A DNA stretch of 12,965 nucleotides from contig DALYLR010000058.1 in assembly GCA_031976175.1 (NCBI GenBank), positions 1 through 12,965 of the forward strand, in the 5' to 3' direction. Of the stretch, positions 6,749 to 12,872 are shown piece by piece (the first letter of the stretch is position 1; each line of letters starts with the position of its first letter). Position numbers and translations under genes: made by a program. The DNA is from DMER01 sp003451645 (GTDB lineage: Bacteria > Pseudomonadota > Alphaproteobacteria > Micropepsales > Micropepsaceae). Under the pieces are notes generated by a model. The model saw nothing but the letters and a program-made list of their open reading frames with translations. It was not told the origin of the DNA and did no database searches.

Positions 6749-7072
6749 TTAGCGCGAACGGTTGGACGAGCTGTTCGAGCTCGTGTTCGAAGAGGTGTTG
6801 CTGCTCGAATTCGACGAAGAATTGCTGCTCGTGTTGGAGCTGGAATTCGACGACGAGTTCGAAGAGCTGTTCGACGACGTGTTCGAAGAGGTGTTCGAAG
6901 AGCTGTTGGACGAGGTGTTGGAGGACGAATTGCGGCTTTGCGCAAATTGTTGCCCTTCAACCTTCGCCACCGCCTTGGCTTCTTGGTCAACGGTCTTGAA
7001 CGCGGCTTGCGCCGTGCCAGCCGTCAGAAGCGCCACGCCTGCGAGCGTCGTGATGGTCATGGTCTTAGACAT
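6749..7072 (-). CDS. Small exported Asn/Ser tetrapeptide-repeat protein
   Basis: This 107-aa protein has three parts. A signal peptide (about 1-23, ending in AxA motifs at TAQA-AF) is followed by a short charged segment (24-47, with Asp, Glu and Lys). Then come fourteen perfect N-[S/T]-S-S tetrads (48-103) and a final degenerate NRSR. I know no family for it. The ATG at 7072 has a strong Shine-Dalgarno (AGGAG at 7 nt), a candidate ECF promoter lies at 7119-7143 and a terminator follows, so it is a real, self-contained gene. Ser is encoded by a mixture of AGC, TCG, TCC and TCT, and Asn by AAC and AAT, so the tetrads are conserved at the protein level rather than as fresh DNA slippage. Every Asn is an N-x-S/T sequon. 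Possible roles, all inferred: a flexible or glycosylated envelope protein, or a low-complexity matrix component. Confidence 0.85.
   Translation of the reverse strand: MSKTMTITTLAGVALLTAGTAQAAFKTVDQEAKAVAKVEGQQFAQSRNSSSNTSSNSSSNTSSNTSSNSSSNSSSNSSSNTSSNSSSNSSSNTSSNTSSNSSSNRSR
6762..6931 (-). repeat. 12-bp coding repeats (N-[S/T]-S-S tetrads)
   Basis: This stretch encodes fourteen consecutive tetrapeptides plus the final NRS of the degenerate one. The unit is 12 bp with Asn codons in register (GTT or ATT on the plus strand every 12 bases). Several 12-mers, for example gtgttcgaagag, recur exactly, but synonymous codons differ among most units. Confidence 0.85.
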
Positions 7073-7118
7073 GTTGATACTCCTGTTGTGAGACCGCTAA
7101 ACGTGCGGCCACTCCAAC

Positions 7119-7143
7119 AACGGCACGGTTACCAACTTATTCC
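7119..7143 (-). promoter_or_regulatory. Candidate ECF (EcfG-like) promoter of the Asn/Ser repeat gene
   Basis: On the minus strand GGAAT (7143-7139) is followed by 16 bp and CGTT (7122-7119), 46 nt before the ATG at 7072. GGAATAAG is shared exactly with the 240-aa gene promoter and GGAATAA with the RTX promoter. Confidence 0.55.
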
Positions 7144-7190
7144 CCGGCCCATCGCCGCGATCTATTTCTCCGGTGCGTCCCGGCTCTCGA

Positions 7191-7290
7191 GCGCTTTCCG
7201 ACGAAGTGGATACCGGTTCGTCGCTAGAAAGCGCGTCAAACAAACAAATCGAGAGCACGATCCGATTCAGCTTGAACGGATTGTGCTCTA
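7191..7290. repeat. Palindromic intergenic element with two hairpins (Hyphomicrobiales-like)
   Basis: Hairpin 1 pairs GCGCTTTC (7191-7198) with 7227-7234, and continues CGACGAA (7199-7205) with 7217-7223 after a 3-nt bulge. Hairpin 2 pairs AGAGCACGATCCG (7252-7264) with 7277-7289 with one G-U, and continues TTCA/TGAA at 7266-7269/7273-7276. The words (acgaagtggataccggttcg, agagcacgatccgattcag) match from memory a dispersed intergenic repeat of Hyphomicrobiales genomes. The right hairpin runs into the stop codon of the DUF1508-like gene and could serve as its 3' end. Confidence 0.65.
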
Positions 7291-7458
7291 GTCTTTCACG
7301 ACCGGGGCGCTGCCGCTCATCTTGACGATTTCGATCGCGGCCCGGCAATCCGCCTCTGATTGGAAACCGACGCCGGAGACGGCGATAGGAAGGTCTTGTG
7401 CCACAACCAATTTCCAGCGCCATTCATGTTTGTCGTCTTTGAAGACATGATATTTCAT
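7288..7458 (-). CDS. DUF1508/YegP-like miniprotein (56 aa)
   Basis: This short gene encodes MKYHVFKDDKHEWRWKL... and ends GSAPVVKD. The pattern is one unit of the DUF1508 (YegP) fold: a beta-strand with x-W-R-W-x, then a segment with SGVGFQSEADCRAAI, then a helix containing IEIVK. Members are small cytoplasmic proteins of unknown function, often in one or two tandem units; this has one. The ATG at 7458 is preceded by AGGA at about 8 nt. The TAG stop (7290-7288) is embedded in the right arm of a palindromic repeat. I see no clear promoter in the 217 bp upstream. It is not obviously co-transcribed with the large gene upstream, since hairpin-rich sequence separates them. Confidence 0.75.
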   Translation of the reverse strand: MKYHVFKDDKHEWRWKLVVAQDLPIAVSGVGFQSEADCRAAIEIVKMSGSAPVVKD

Positions 7459-7544
7459 CGTGCATCCTATCCTTGTGTGGACTGCACCCTACCGTCCGGC
7501 CGGGCAGGTGTCATCATGGGCAGAGTTTGCCTTGATGCGCGCGG

Positions 7545-7652
7545 CTCCAAAATCCGCCCCCATTTTGGGAGGTGCGCCCGCGAAGCGGGGAGGGGGGCCT
7601 CACGCGTCCGATTCCGCCTAGGGGGCAAGCCTCCAGACCCCCATTCAGGAGG
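7545..7652. repeat. GC-rich stretch of short hairpins, possible degenerate intergenic repeat
   Basis: This gene-free stretch holds three dyads: CTCCAAAAT (7545-7553) with ATTTTGGGAG (7562-7571, one bulge), CCCGC/GCGGG around GAA (7577-7589), and CCTCC/GGAGG (7630-7634/7648-7652). The middle one resembles the CCCCGCTTCGCGGGG core of elements common in alphaproteobacterial intergenic DNA. It lies after the stop of the caspase/SUMF1 gene and may serve as its 3' end, though no T-tract is seen. Confidence 0.4.
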
Positions 7653-7675
7653 TAAAGAGGTAAGGATCAAAGAGC

Positions 7676-9493
7676 TTACAAGGTTCTCGCGAGCCGGAAC
7701 CCATAATTCGAGGTACGCCAATGAACATAACTTCGCATGCGGTTTGCGGAGCGCATGGCGCCCGAACGGTCGGACCAGGAACCACCGCGCAAGACTCGCT
7801 CACCACAACTTACTGTCAGACGAGCCGCGCCATTCGGCGGCGCGCCAGCGTAATCGGAGTTCCAACAATCTTCGACCCACTCCCAGGTGCTTCCATGCAT
7901 GTCAAACAGACCAAACCCGTTTGGCCTAAATGAACCACGTGGAGCGGTCTGCTTCTTGCGCCAGTCAATGTCCCAGCGGCTGCCGCAATCATCGCAATTG
8001 GCGTTCGCCTGGCCCGGATCCCGCCCCCATGAATAGGCAGTTGCCGTTCCGGCCCGCGCCGCATACTCCCATTCGGCCTCGCTCAACAAGCGATAGGTCT
8101 TGACGGATTTTTCGCTCACCCAACGAAGGTAGCTATGTGCGTCGTCCCAGGATACATTGATGACTGGCCTTGAACCGCGCCCCCATCCCTCGTCGTTGGG
8201 CCGGTATCCCTTGCACCCGCCTCCCGCCACGCAGGCGTCCCACTCGGCAAAGGTGACCTCGAATTTCCCCACCGCGAAAGGCTTTGCGATCAACACCTCT
8301 CGCTGAGGACCCTCATCGTCGTCGCGCCTTAGCTCACTCGCGGGACTACCCATCATGAACCGGCCAGCTGGCACCACCACCATCTCCGGACAGCTTGGGC
8401 AATCGCGAAAAGTTTGACCTGGGACAAAGCTGCCCACGGATTGCGGTTCGGCCGCTTTCGGTGCTGGCGTCTGAGAGTCGAGCAAGGCTTGAAGAATCGG
8501 GTCATCGACCTGCCGTGCGTTCGCGCCAACTGCGGGCTGGCTTGCCGCCAATTCTTCACCTCGGTTCCGGGCCAGGACCACATATTCCCCATTAGGGTAC
8601 TTCTTCAGATAGGCCTCAAAGTCTGCCTTGTTCTTTGAGGTTTTGATGGACTCCCAAAACGACACCTCCACTTGCCGTGGATCAAAGGATGGCTGAGCTG
8701 AGGGGGATGCAGGCGAAGGTGCCGCGCCGGACAAGGACTTCGTAGACAACACGATCTTGCGCGTCAGATTGTTGTAGTTTGCAGGCCTTTGCTCCTCATT
8801 CGTTTGCCGGGCGACCTCGAATTGAGTGTCAGAAAACACTTGATCGCCCGAAACGCCCGCCCGCGCGATCTGCTGCGCCAGGACCTGCGCATACCGGCCA
8901 TCGGCGGGTGCGGTGTCGCCGGGCTGTGTCGCAAAGCCGATCAACATCCGCGGGCGGACAGCGACTGGCGCCAGACCTTTAACCCCGCTCTTGCTAAAAG
9001 CATCGGGGTAATTGCGGCAGGCATCCAAGGCCACAAAGATCGCCGCCGTGTTCGCCGCCAAGACCGGCTCCAGCGCATCATCGAGCGACAGGGCGCGTGC
9101 GACCAATTCTGGTTTCGTCGTCATGGCCGTGCCGGTTGGGATCAGATAGTTCCGCGCGTCACGACCGCCCCCATCGGCCGCGCCATGGCCGGAGTAATAG
9201 ATAAACCCAATGCTTTTGCCATTGGGAGAGTCGAGTTTATTGGCAAAGGCAATAAGCGCGTTTTGCAGGGCGTCTTTGCTCTGAAGATTTTCGGCGATGG
9301 TGACCTCGAATCCGGCATCGCGCAGGGCTGTGGCCATCAAGCTTCTATCCTGCGCTACAATAGGGAGAGCACCCCAGCCATTGGTGTAATTCTGCTGCGC
9401 AATCACCAGCGCCACACGCTTCTCCTGCGCCGCCGCGTTGAACGACAGCGCAGCAAGCGCCGCCCAAACAATCCATGCCTTGAAAACTTGCAT
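7676..9493 (-). CDS. Exported caspase-like (peptidase C14) / SUMF1-domain fusion protein
   Basis: This is a 605-aa protein counted from the ATG at 9493. That start puts a signal peptide at residues 1-22 (MQVFKAWIVWAALAALSFNA) directly before the folded part. A TTG 25 codons upstream lacks a ribosome site and would bury the signal. Residues about 24-250 form a caspase-like domain with both catalytic residues: His103 in YYSGHG and Cys159 in ALDACRN. A Pro/Ser/Ala linker (about 256-270) leads to an FWESIK...ADFEAYLKKYPNG segment (279-303) often found in caspase-fold proteins. Residues about 363-605 are a formylglycine-generating-enzyme/SUMF1 fold, ending in GFRLARTL. At the site where true FGE has its two active cysteines, this protein reads GGSWSDRSGAMR, with no Cys, so sulfatase activation is unlikely. 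A role as a periplasmic sensor or protease is inference. An unusual 10-bp repeat array lies upstream. Confidence 0.9.
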   Translation of the reverse strand: MQVFKAWIVWAALAALSFNAAAQEKRVALVIAQQNYTNGWGALPIVAQDRSLMATALRDAGFEVTIAENLQSKDALQNALIAFANKLDSPNGKSIGFIYYSGHGAADGGGRDARNYLIPTGTAMTTKPELVARALSLDDALEPVLAANTAAIFVALDACRNYPDAFSKSGVKGLAPVAVRPRMLIGFATQPGDTAPADGRYAQVLAQQIARAGVSGDQVFSDTQFEVARQTNEEQRPANYNNLTRKIVLSTKSLSGAAPSPASPSAQPSFDPRQVEVSFWESIKTSKNKADFEAYLKKYPNGEYVVLARNRGEELAASQPAVGANARQVDDPILQALLDSQTPAPKAAEPQSVGSFVPGQTFRDCPSCPEMVVVPAGRFMMGSPASELRRDDDEGPQREVLIAKPFAVGKFEVTFAEWDACVAGGGCKGYRPNDEGWGRGSRPVINVSWDDAHSYLRWVSEKSVKTYRLLSEAEWEYAARAGTATAYSWGRDPGQANANCDDCGSRWDIDWRKKQTAPRGSFRPNGFGLFDMHGSTWEWVEDCWNSDYAGAPPNGAARLTVSCGERVLRGGSWSDRSGAMRSANRMRSYVHWRTSNYGFRLARTL

Positions 9494-9629
9494 GCGCCCC
9501 GCCAACCCCAGTCCGATTACCAAATTTTGCCCCGCCGCTTGTCTACACCATTGCGCGTATTTGACCAAGATGCACGCTGTGCTTTTGGCGTCTTGGCGCT
9601 TTGGCGTGAGTCCAGGCGCGACCTAGAAT

Positions 9630-9700
9630 CTGTGACGCTTCTGTTTCGTTTTGTTACGTTTTGTTTCGCTGTGTTACGTCCTGTTTCGTCCTGTTACGTT
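9630..9700. promoter_or_regulatory. 10-bp-period direct repeat array upstream of the caspase/SUMF1 gene
   Basis: Six units in exact 10-bp register (9641-9700) alternate TGTTTCG and TGTTACG, each followed by three variable bases. A weaker seventh (TGTGACG, 9631) is one base out of step. Spacing equals one DNA helical turn, so all units face one side of the helix. Direct repeats of this spacing are typical binding sites for OmpR/PhoB-type response regulators. The array lies 138-207 bp upstream of the minus-strand start at 9493, consistent with its regulatory region. No coding sequence overlaps. Confidence 0.55.
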
Positions 9701-9732
9701 CCTTTTTTGGCTCAATGCCGCGCCAATTCAGA

Positions 9733-9752
9733 TATAGGACAGTGGTCCTATA
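9733..9752. promoter_or_regulatory. Perfect 8-bp dyad between cyclophilin stop and repeat array
   Basis: TATAGGAC (9733-9740) and GTCCTATA (9745-9752) are perfect inverted repeats around AGTG. The element lies 21 bp past the cyclophilin stop and about 240 bp before the caspase/SUMF1 gene. It could be an operator or a weak 3' hairpin of the cyclophilin transcript; no T-tract follows on the minus strand. Confidence 0.4.
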
Positions 9753-9773
9753 CTTGCAAGGGCCGGGCCCCGT

Positions 9774-10646
9774 TTACGGTACAGGGTCCATCGTGCCCGG
9801 CACCACCCGGCGCGAGGGAATGTTCAGGGCACAGATGTCCAGATGCGGCGGCGCCCATTTGTAGAAATCGGGCGCAGGGTTGCGCCGCCGGGCGATATAG
9901 TCCGTATACGCCTTGGATGGGATCGCCATCACCTGATAGGCCGGGCGCTCGGCCTCCGGCATGTCGGCGGCGATCTGCATGCGCAGGATGGGATCGCGCA
10001 GTTTGGGATCCTTGATCACGCCGCTGTCGACCGCCGGATCGCCACGGTTGAGCTTCTGCAAATGCTGCATGCCCTCCAGCACACGGCCAAAGGCTGTCAG
10101 CTGGCGGTCGATGCGGCGCGGGGCGTGGCCAATGACGATGTAGAACTCCGTGCCCGCCGAGGCCGGATCATTGTCTCTCGCAAAGGCGAGCGTGCCGGGG
10201 CAGTGCAGCAGCCATTGGCGCTTGTCCTTGGGCGCGCGGCCGGTGGGGAAGCCGTCCATGTGGCCGACCTCCGCCGCGAACAGGTCCGCCGTCTCTAGTT
10301 TGACAAAGGGCAGGGCAGGGCCGTCTGCTGCGTCGAACTCGGCCTTGAGCGGCGGCCACTCTGGCGTTTTCTTGTCGTCGCCCTCGCCAATGCCGCCTTG
10401 CGCGACAAAGCCATCGATGACGCGGTAGAAGCTCTGGCCGTCATAGAATTTGGCCCGCACGAGAGCCCTCATCCGCGCGGCATGCTCTGGCGCGAAGGCG
10501 GGCGCCAACTCGAACGTCACCCGGCCATAGGCGGTGTCGATCAAGATCAGGTTCTCAGGACTGACCGTGCGCCAATCGCCATCGGCTCTTGCAAGCCCCG
10601 CACTGACCGCCACCCAAACAAGGACTATCGCAAGCCGCACCATCAT
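9774..10646 (-). CDS. Periplasmic cyclophilin-type peptidyl-prolyl isomerase
   Basis: This 290-aa protein, counted from the ATG at 10646, should catalyse cis-trans isomerisation of prolyl bonds in exported proteins. The start was chosen for its Shine-Dalgarno (GGGGGA at 7 nt) and because a signal peptide follows at once (MMVRLAIVLVWVAVSAGLARA, cleaved near 21). An upstream in-frame GTG at 10691 is less likely. The cyclophilin domain runs about 30-195: FYRVIDGFVAQGG (73-85) carries the catalytic Arg75 and the Gln83-Gly-Gly, and TLAFARDNDPASAGTEFYIV (152-171) is the second core motif. The usual Gln of SQFF is Glu167 here. A C-terminal extension of about 95 residues (YQVMAIPSKAYTDYIARRR, then a DFYKWAPPHLDIC segment) is longer than in PpiA and resembles alphaproteobacterial paralogues. 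It lies 57 bp after the histidine kinase gene on the same strand, so co-transcription is possible. Confidence 0.9.
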   Translation of the reverse strand: MMVRLAIVLVWVAVSAGLARADGDWRTVSPENLILIDTAYGRVTFELAPAFAPEHAARMRALVRAKFYDGQSFYRVIDGFVAQGGIGEGDDKKTPEWPPLKAEFDAADGPALPFVKLETADLFAAEVGHMDGFPTGRAPKDKRQWLLHCPGTLAFARDNDPASAGTEFYIVIGHAPRRIDRQLTAFGRVLEGMQHLQKLNRGDPAVDSGVIKDPKLRDPILRMQIAADMPEAERPAYQVMAIPSKAYTDYIARRRNPAPDFYKWAPPHLDICALNIPSRRVVPGTMDPVP

Positions 10647-10703
10647 GACGCCATCCCCCAGAATTTGCTCTGAGGCCAGCGTGGCCGCCACGGGCCGCCC
10701 TTG

Positions 10704-12020
10704 TCAATTGTTGGCGACCAGACGCAAGCGGACCTGCACGCGGCTTGCGGGGATGGTCAGGCACGCACAGGTGCCTTGGCCGGCTGTGCTCGTCAGGACG
10801 ACATCGCCCCCATGCTGGCGTGCAAAGCGCCGGGCGAGCGGCAGTCCCAGCCCCATGCCTTGATAGCGCTTCCCGTAATCTGACTCGGCCTGGCAAAACG
10901 GCTCGAACACACGCTCCAGGTCCTTGGGCAGGATGCCAATCCCCTCATCGCGGACGGTAATGCGAAGACCCTCTTTCACGAATTCGGCCTCCAGCCAGAT
11001 CTGGCCCAAAGCAGGCGTGAACTTTACCGCATTGCTGATCAAATTGGACAGTGCCTGGGTTAGCCTGCGGGCATCGCAGCGCAGCGTGTAGTGCTCATGC
11101 GGCAGCGCTTGATGCAGGCGCAAGGGCTTGGCTTCGAGTTCTTCCAAATTGGCCGCCGTAGCCCGCTTGATGAGATCGTCCAGCTCGATCGCGTCATTGA
11201 AGATGGTCTGCGCGGTATCCTCCGTTTGCGAGAGCTCCAGCACCTGATTGATCAGGGTCAGGAGATAGTCGCCGCTTTTGTGAATATAGCTTGCGTATTC
11301 GCTTACCTTTGGTCCTGACACTGCACCTTGGCGCAGCAAATCCGAAAAGCCGATCACGGCGTTGAGCGGCGTTCTGAGCTCGTGGCTCATATTGGCGAGG
11401 AACTCGGCCTTGGCGTTGGCGGCGCGCTCGGCGCGCGTTGCCGCTTGCGCCGCTTTCTCCGCTTGCGCTGTCGCCTCTGCGGCCGCGGCGATCGCGGCGT
11501 TCTGATGACGGACAACGGCGCTGCTGATCCCGCGCTTCACGTGGAAAGCAATGATCGCGACGATGAGGCATTCCGCGAAGTGGTACGTGAAGTGCTCCCA
11601 CGCCGGATCGGGCCTGCCATTCGAAAGCGCTGCTGCAAAGGCCGCGGCGCTCAGCGCCACCAGACCGTAAAAATGCTGCAGACGGAACAGGAAGATGCCG
11701 CAAATCAGCAGCGCGATGGTCACATTGGTCGTCAGTTGCGGCTCACCTTGAATGAGCAAGTGAGCGACACTATTTAAGACAATGATAACACCAACAGGCA
11801 GCAACACATTGCGTTGCAGCCATGGCGTGTAAAGCGGCTGGGCGGCTGCGAGTGAGAAACACAGCGCGCTTGAGACCAAGGCGATAGGGCCCATTGTAAC
11901 GGCAATCCCGGCCGGTGCCGTCACGCTGTGCAGAATGCCGAACGCCAAGTAAACCAGGCCTGAGACAAGCAGAATGGGCCGGTGATAAGGAGCCATCGCC
12001 CCTTGTGCCCAGCTCAGCAT
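10704..12020 (-). CDS. Membrane sensor histidine kinase (orphan)
   Basis: This 438-aa two-component kinase should autophosphorylate and pass phosphate to a response regulator; none is encoded in the window. The N-terminal half (about 14-165) has about five or six hydrophobic helices with short loops and no large periplasmic domain, so it probably senses within the membrane. An Ala/Gln/Glu-rich coiled coil (about 172-205) links to the HisKA domain with His213 in MSHELRTPLN. The HATPase domain shows the N box (NLISNAVKF, Asn330), G1 (DEGIGI, Asp358) and G2 (GMGLGL). The H box is classical HisKA, not the HWE type that feeds the alphaproteobacterial stress regulator PhyR. Start choice is uncertain: ATG 12020 is used here. 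TTG 12083 would add 21 residues without a ribosome site, and the ATG eight codons in (11996) follows AAGGGG too closely. Confidence 0.88.
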   Translation of the reverse strand: MLSWAQGAMAPYHRPILLVSGLVYLAFGILHSVTAPAGIAVTMGPIALVSSALCFSLAAAQPLYTPWLQRNVLLPVGVIIVLNSVAHLLIQGEPQLTTNVTIALLICGIFLFRLQHFYGLVALSAAAFAAALSNGRPDPAWEHFTYHFAECLIVAIIAFHVKRGISSAVVRHQNAAIAAAAEATAQAEKAAQAATRAERAANAKAEFLANMSHELRTPLNAVIGFSDLLRQGAVSGPKVSEYASYIHKSGDYLLTLINQVLELSQTEDTAQTIFNDAIELDDLIKRATAANLEELEAKPLRLHQALPHEHYTLRCDARRLTQALSNLISNAVKFTPALGQIWLEAEFVKEGLRITVRDEGIGILPKDLERVFEPFCQAESDYGKRYQGMGLGLPLARRFARQHGGDVVLTSTAGQGTCACLTIPASRVQVRLRLVANN

Positions 12021-12161
12021 CTCCTCACGCTCTGACGTAATGGCCCCCAAAACGCCGCCCCTTCGCGCCGGAATTCCGCGCAATACTGACAGTCAGCATA
12101 CGGTGCAATGGTTACGCGATGGAAAATGTTTATAGCACTTCCCGGGGGAATGAACTGGTGG
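12021..12161. other. Intergenic region upstream of the histidine kinase gene
   Basis: This 141-bp gap between mtnC and the kinase holds two short dyads, CTGAC-A-GTCAG (12086-12096) and TTCCC-GG-GGGAA (12139-12150). It also has a minus-strand TATAAA (12135-12130) without a convincing -35 box. No intrinsic terminator for mtnC is apparent. Confidence 0.35.
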
Positions 12162-12872
12162 TTAAGCGTTGTCAACCTTTGCCAGGAAAGGCAGGAAAGA
12201 GCCCGACACCGGACCAAGGTCATCCGCACCCTGATAGTCAGCGGCACGGGTTCTGTCGATGCGGATGGCCTTGAGGCCTGCGCGCAGAGCGGCAGATATC
12301 TCGCCCTTCATGTCAGAGAAGAACACCATCCTCTGTGGACTGAGCGATAAGCTCTCGGCGATGGTCAGGTATGAGCTCGGTTCGACCTTCGGTCCTGACT
12401 TTGTATCGAAGAACCCGTCGAAATAGGCGCTAACATTGCCTGCGGTGCTGTGAGCGAGATAGAGCTTCTGCGCTTCAACCGAGCCGGAGGAGTAGATGTA
12501 GAGACGGAGGCCTTGCGCGCGCCACTGCTGGAAAGCCTCCACGGCATCCCCGTACAAATGTGCCTTGAGGTCGCCTTGCGCATAGCCTTCACGCCAGATA
12601 AAGCCCTGCACGGTCTTAAGCGGCGTGATCTTCTGATCGGCATCCAACCAAGTCAGGAACTGCTCGGTTGCCGCAACGGCACCGTCCAATGACTGGCCGG
12701 AAAGCTCGCGCGCCTGAGCGACAGCGGCGGCCACAACAGGGTCGTGCCAATGCGCGAACAATGTCTGCTGTAGCCGCTCGCGGGAGTATGGGAACAAGAC
12801 CTCTCGCACGAAGGTCACATCGCCAATCGTGCCTTCGATATCGAGCAAGACGGCATGGTCGAAGGTGCTCAC
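12162..12872 (-). CDS. mtnC: Enolase-phosphatase E1 (methionine salvage)
   Basis: This 236-aa HAD-superfamily enzyme has the usual length for the family. MtnC enolises and then dephosphorylates 2,3-diketo-5-methylthiopentyl-1-phosphate to the acireductone used by MtnD, in the cytosol. Visible motifs are DIEGTIG (11-17, nucleophile Asp11 and Glu13), followed by TFVREVLFPYSR, the HAD motif II SSGS (128-131), the Lys region SGPKVEPSSY (159-168) and motif III FFSDMKGEI (184-192, Asp187). Most relatives read GTT where this has GTI, a conservative-looking change. The start is a GTG at 12872 that overlaps the mtnD stop as GTGA, so translation is coupled to the upstream gene. The order mtnD-mtnC fits a methionine salvage operon continuing to the right of the window. 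Downstream there is no clear terminator before the kinase gene. Confidence 0.94.
   Translation of the reverse strand: MSTFDHAVLLDIEGTIGDVTFVREVLFPYSRERLQQTLFAHWHDPVVAAAVAQARELSGQSLDGAVAATEQFLTWLDADQKITPLKTVQGFIWREGYAQGDLKAHLYGDAVEAFQQWRAQGLRLYIYSSGSVEAQKLYLAHSTAGNVSAYFDGFFDTKSGPKVEPSSYLTIAESLSLSPQRMVFFSDMKGEISAALRAGLKAIRIDRTRAADYQGADDLGPVSGSFLPFLAKVDNA

Noticed and set aside
6762..7091. Plus-strand acidic/hydrophobic repeat frame (Glu/Leu/Phe/Asp) opposite the Asn/Ser gene
   Set aside because: It starts with TTG without a Shine-Dalgarno. The minus strand has a signal peptide, strong ribosome site, promoter and terminator. The open frame follows from antisense reading of AAC/TCG/AGC codons.
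7363..8064. Candidate genes in other frames around 7360-8064 and 8789-10015 on the plus strand
   Set aside because: They lie opposite the caspase/SUMF1 gene or in hairpin-rich DNA. They show no domain, no ribosome site and shadow-type composition.
9630..9700. CRISPR array
   Set aside because: The period is only 10 bp with 3-bp variable parts. There are no spacers of 25-40 bp and no cas genes.
9697..9702. GGAAC on the minus strand upstream of the caspase/SUMF1 gene as an EcfG -35 box
   Set aside because: No CGTT or GTT occurs 16-17 bp downstream; the bases belong to the end of the 10-bp repeat array.
12147..12170. A further GGAAT...CGTT on the plus strand
   Set aside because: The spacing is 15, not 16. 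It lies at the 3' end of mtnC pointing antisense with no plus-strand gene after it, so it is probably chance.
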